A DNA stretch of 64,000 nt from Auanema rhodensis (taxonomy: Eukaryota; Nematoda; Chromadorea; Rhabditida; Rhabditidae), in NCBI GenBank assembly GCA_964057225.1, contig OZ059897.1, positions 992,001-1,056,000 on the forward strand, read 5' to 3'. The translations under genes were made by a program, and so were the position numbers. This document shows, piece by piece, positions 63,612 through 64,000 of the stretch (its first letter is position 1; each line of letters opens with the position of its first letter). The notes under the pieces were generated by a model. That model saw only the letters and a program-made list of their open reading frames with translations, searched no databases and was not told where the DNA came from.

Positions 63612-64000
63612 GTATAATGCATTCGATGCGGATTTTTAAGCTGCGTCGATCTGTGTTATCAGATTTGAGTTAGCTTAAAAATGCACCGAGATATCAACTG
63701 ATATAAGTTCACACTTATATCCTCGATTTTCACCCTGAAGAATTAATTTTTTCGTTGAATAAAATTGTCCATCGTCTTTGCCTTGAGAAAAGGAATCTAA
63801 GAACATCTAGTTTTTGTAAAATTATCTTGAAATTTTTCGGGAAAATTTTTGTCAAAATGTTTTTGGAAGCAATGTTGAGTGTACATGGAAACTCAACATA
63901 CACTAATGCATCATTTTTCAAACAATCATAAATAATTTTTGTATTGAGCGTTTTTCAATGTAGTATAATGCATTCGATGCCGATTTTTAAGCTGCGTCGA

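Larger units (their letters stand above)
59049..64000 (-). repeat. Domain 5: reverse arm, 14 full monomers and a 38-bp stub
   Basis: The unit is again exactly 351 bp, now on the reverse strand, ending with the partial unit 63963-64000 cut by the window. All copies have T50, and nearly all have C162 (GTTCTTAG) or related changes, GACAATTTTATTC in place of GACAATGTTATTC in many, and ends reading CGCATCGAATGCATTA. The set is distinct from the forward monomers beside the junction, so the arm is not a simple flipped copy of them. Confidence 0.95.

Overview
The window is satellite DNA from end to end. A single AT-rich repeat unit of 351 bp (31% GC, hand-counted on the first copy) occurs about 182 times. 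There are 167 complete copies and one partial copy in one orientation (1-58920), then a 14-bp junction filler, then one partial copy, 14 complete copies and a 38-bp stub in the opposite orientation (58935-64000). I see no protein-coding gene, RNA gene, transposon, CRISPR array or bacterial feature. This organisation (long homogenised array, higher-order repeats, an orientation switch) is typical of centromeric or pericentromeric heterochromatin in a eukaryote. CpG dinucleotides are not depleted (10 seen, about 8.6 expected in copy 1), which fits an invertebrate or another genome with little CpG methylation. I do not recognise the monomer as a named satellite family and cannot name the species.

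Layout. Positions within the unit are counted from the TACATTGAG at base 1. Domain 1 (1-7371, 21 monomers) is a loosely ordered mix of the most diverse variants, with small local duplications. Domain 2 (7372-32994, 73 monomers) is built from a six-variant order, here called A-B-C-D-E-F, that is repeatedly trimmed, doubled and reshuffled, including a 9-monomer block of 3159 bp present twice in tandem. Domain 3 (32995-34397) is a boundary of four divergent monomers, one with a 1-bp deletion. Domain 4 (34398-58920, 69 monomers plus a part) uses a different variant set, with a 10.2-kb super-unit echoed by a shortened 5.6-kb version and a run of seven apparently identical monomers. At 58921 the orientation flips. 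Domain 5 (58935-64000, reverse strand) is a separate subfamily with its own 4-monomer higher-order repeat.

No genes work together here. The active process visible is repeat turnover: unequal exchange and conversion at scales from one monomer to about 10 kb, plus one inversion-type rearrangement. Within the monomer, five inverted-repeat elements and two windows of unusually low variation are the best candidates for a structural or protein-binding role. A 63-codon open frame recurs in nearly every copy, but it has no ATG and its variable sites are mostly amino-acid-changing, so I treat it as non-coding.
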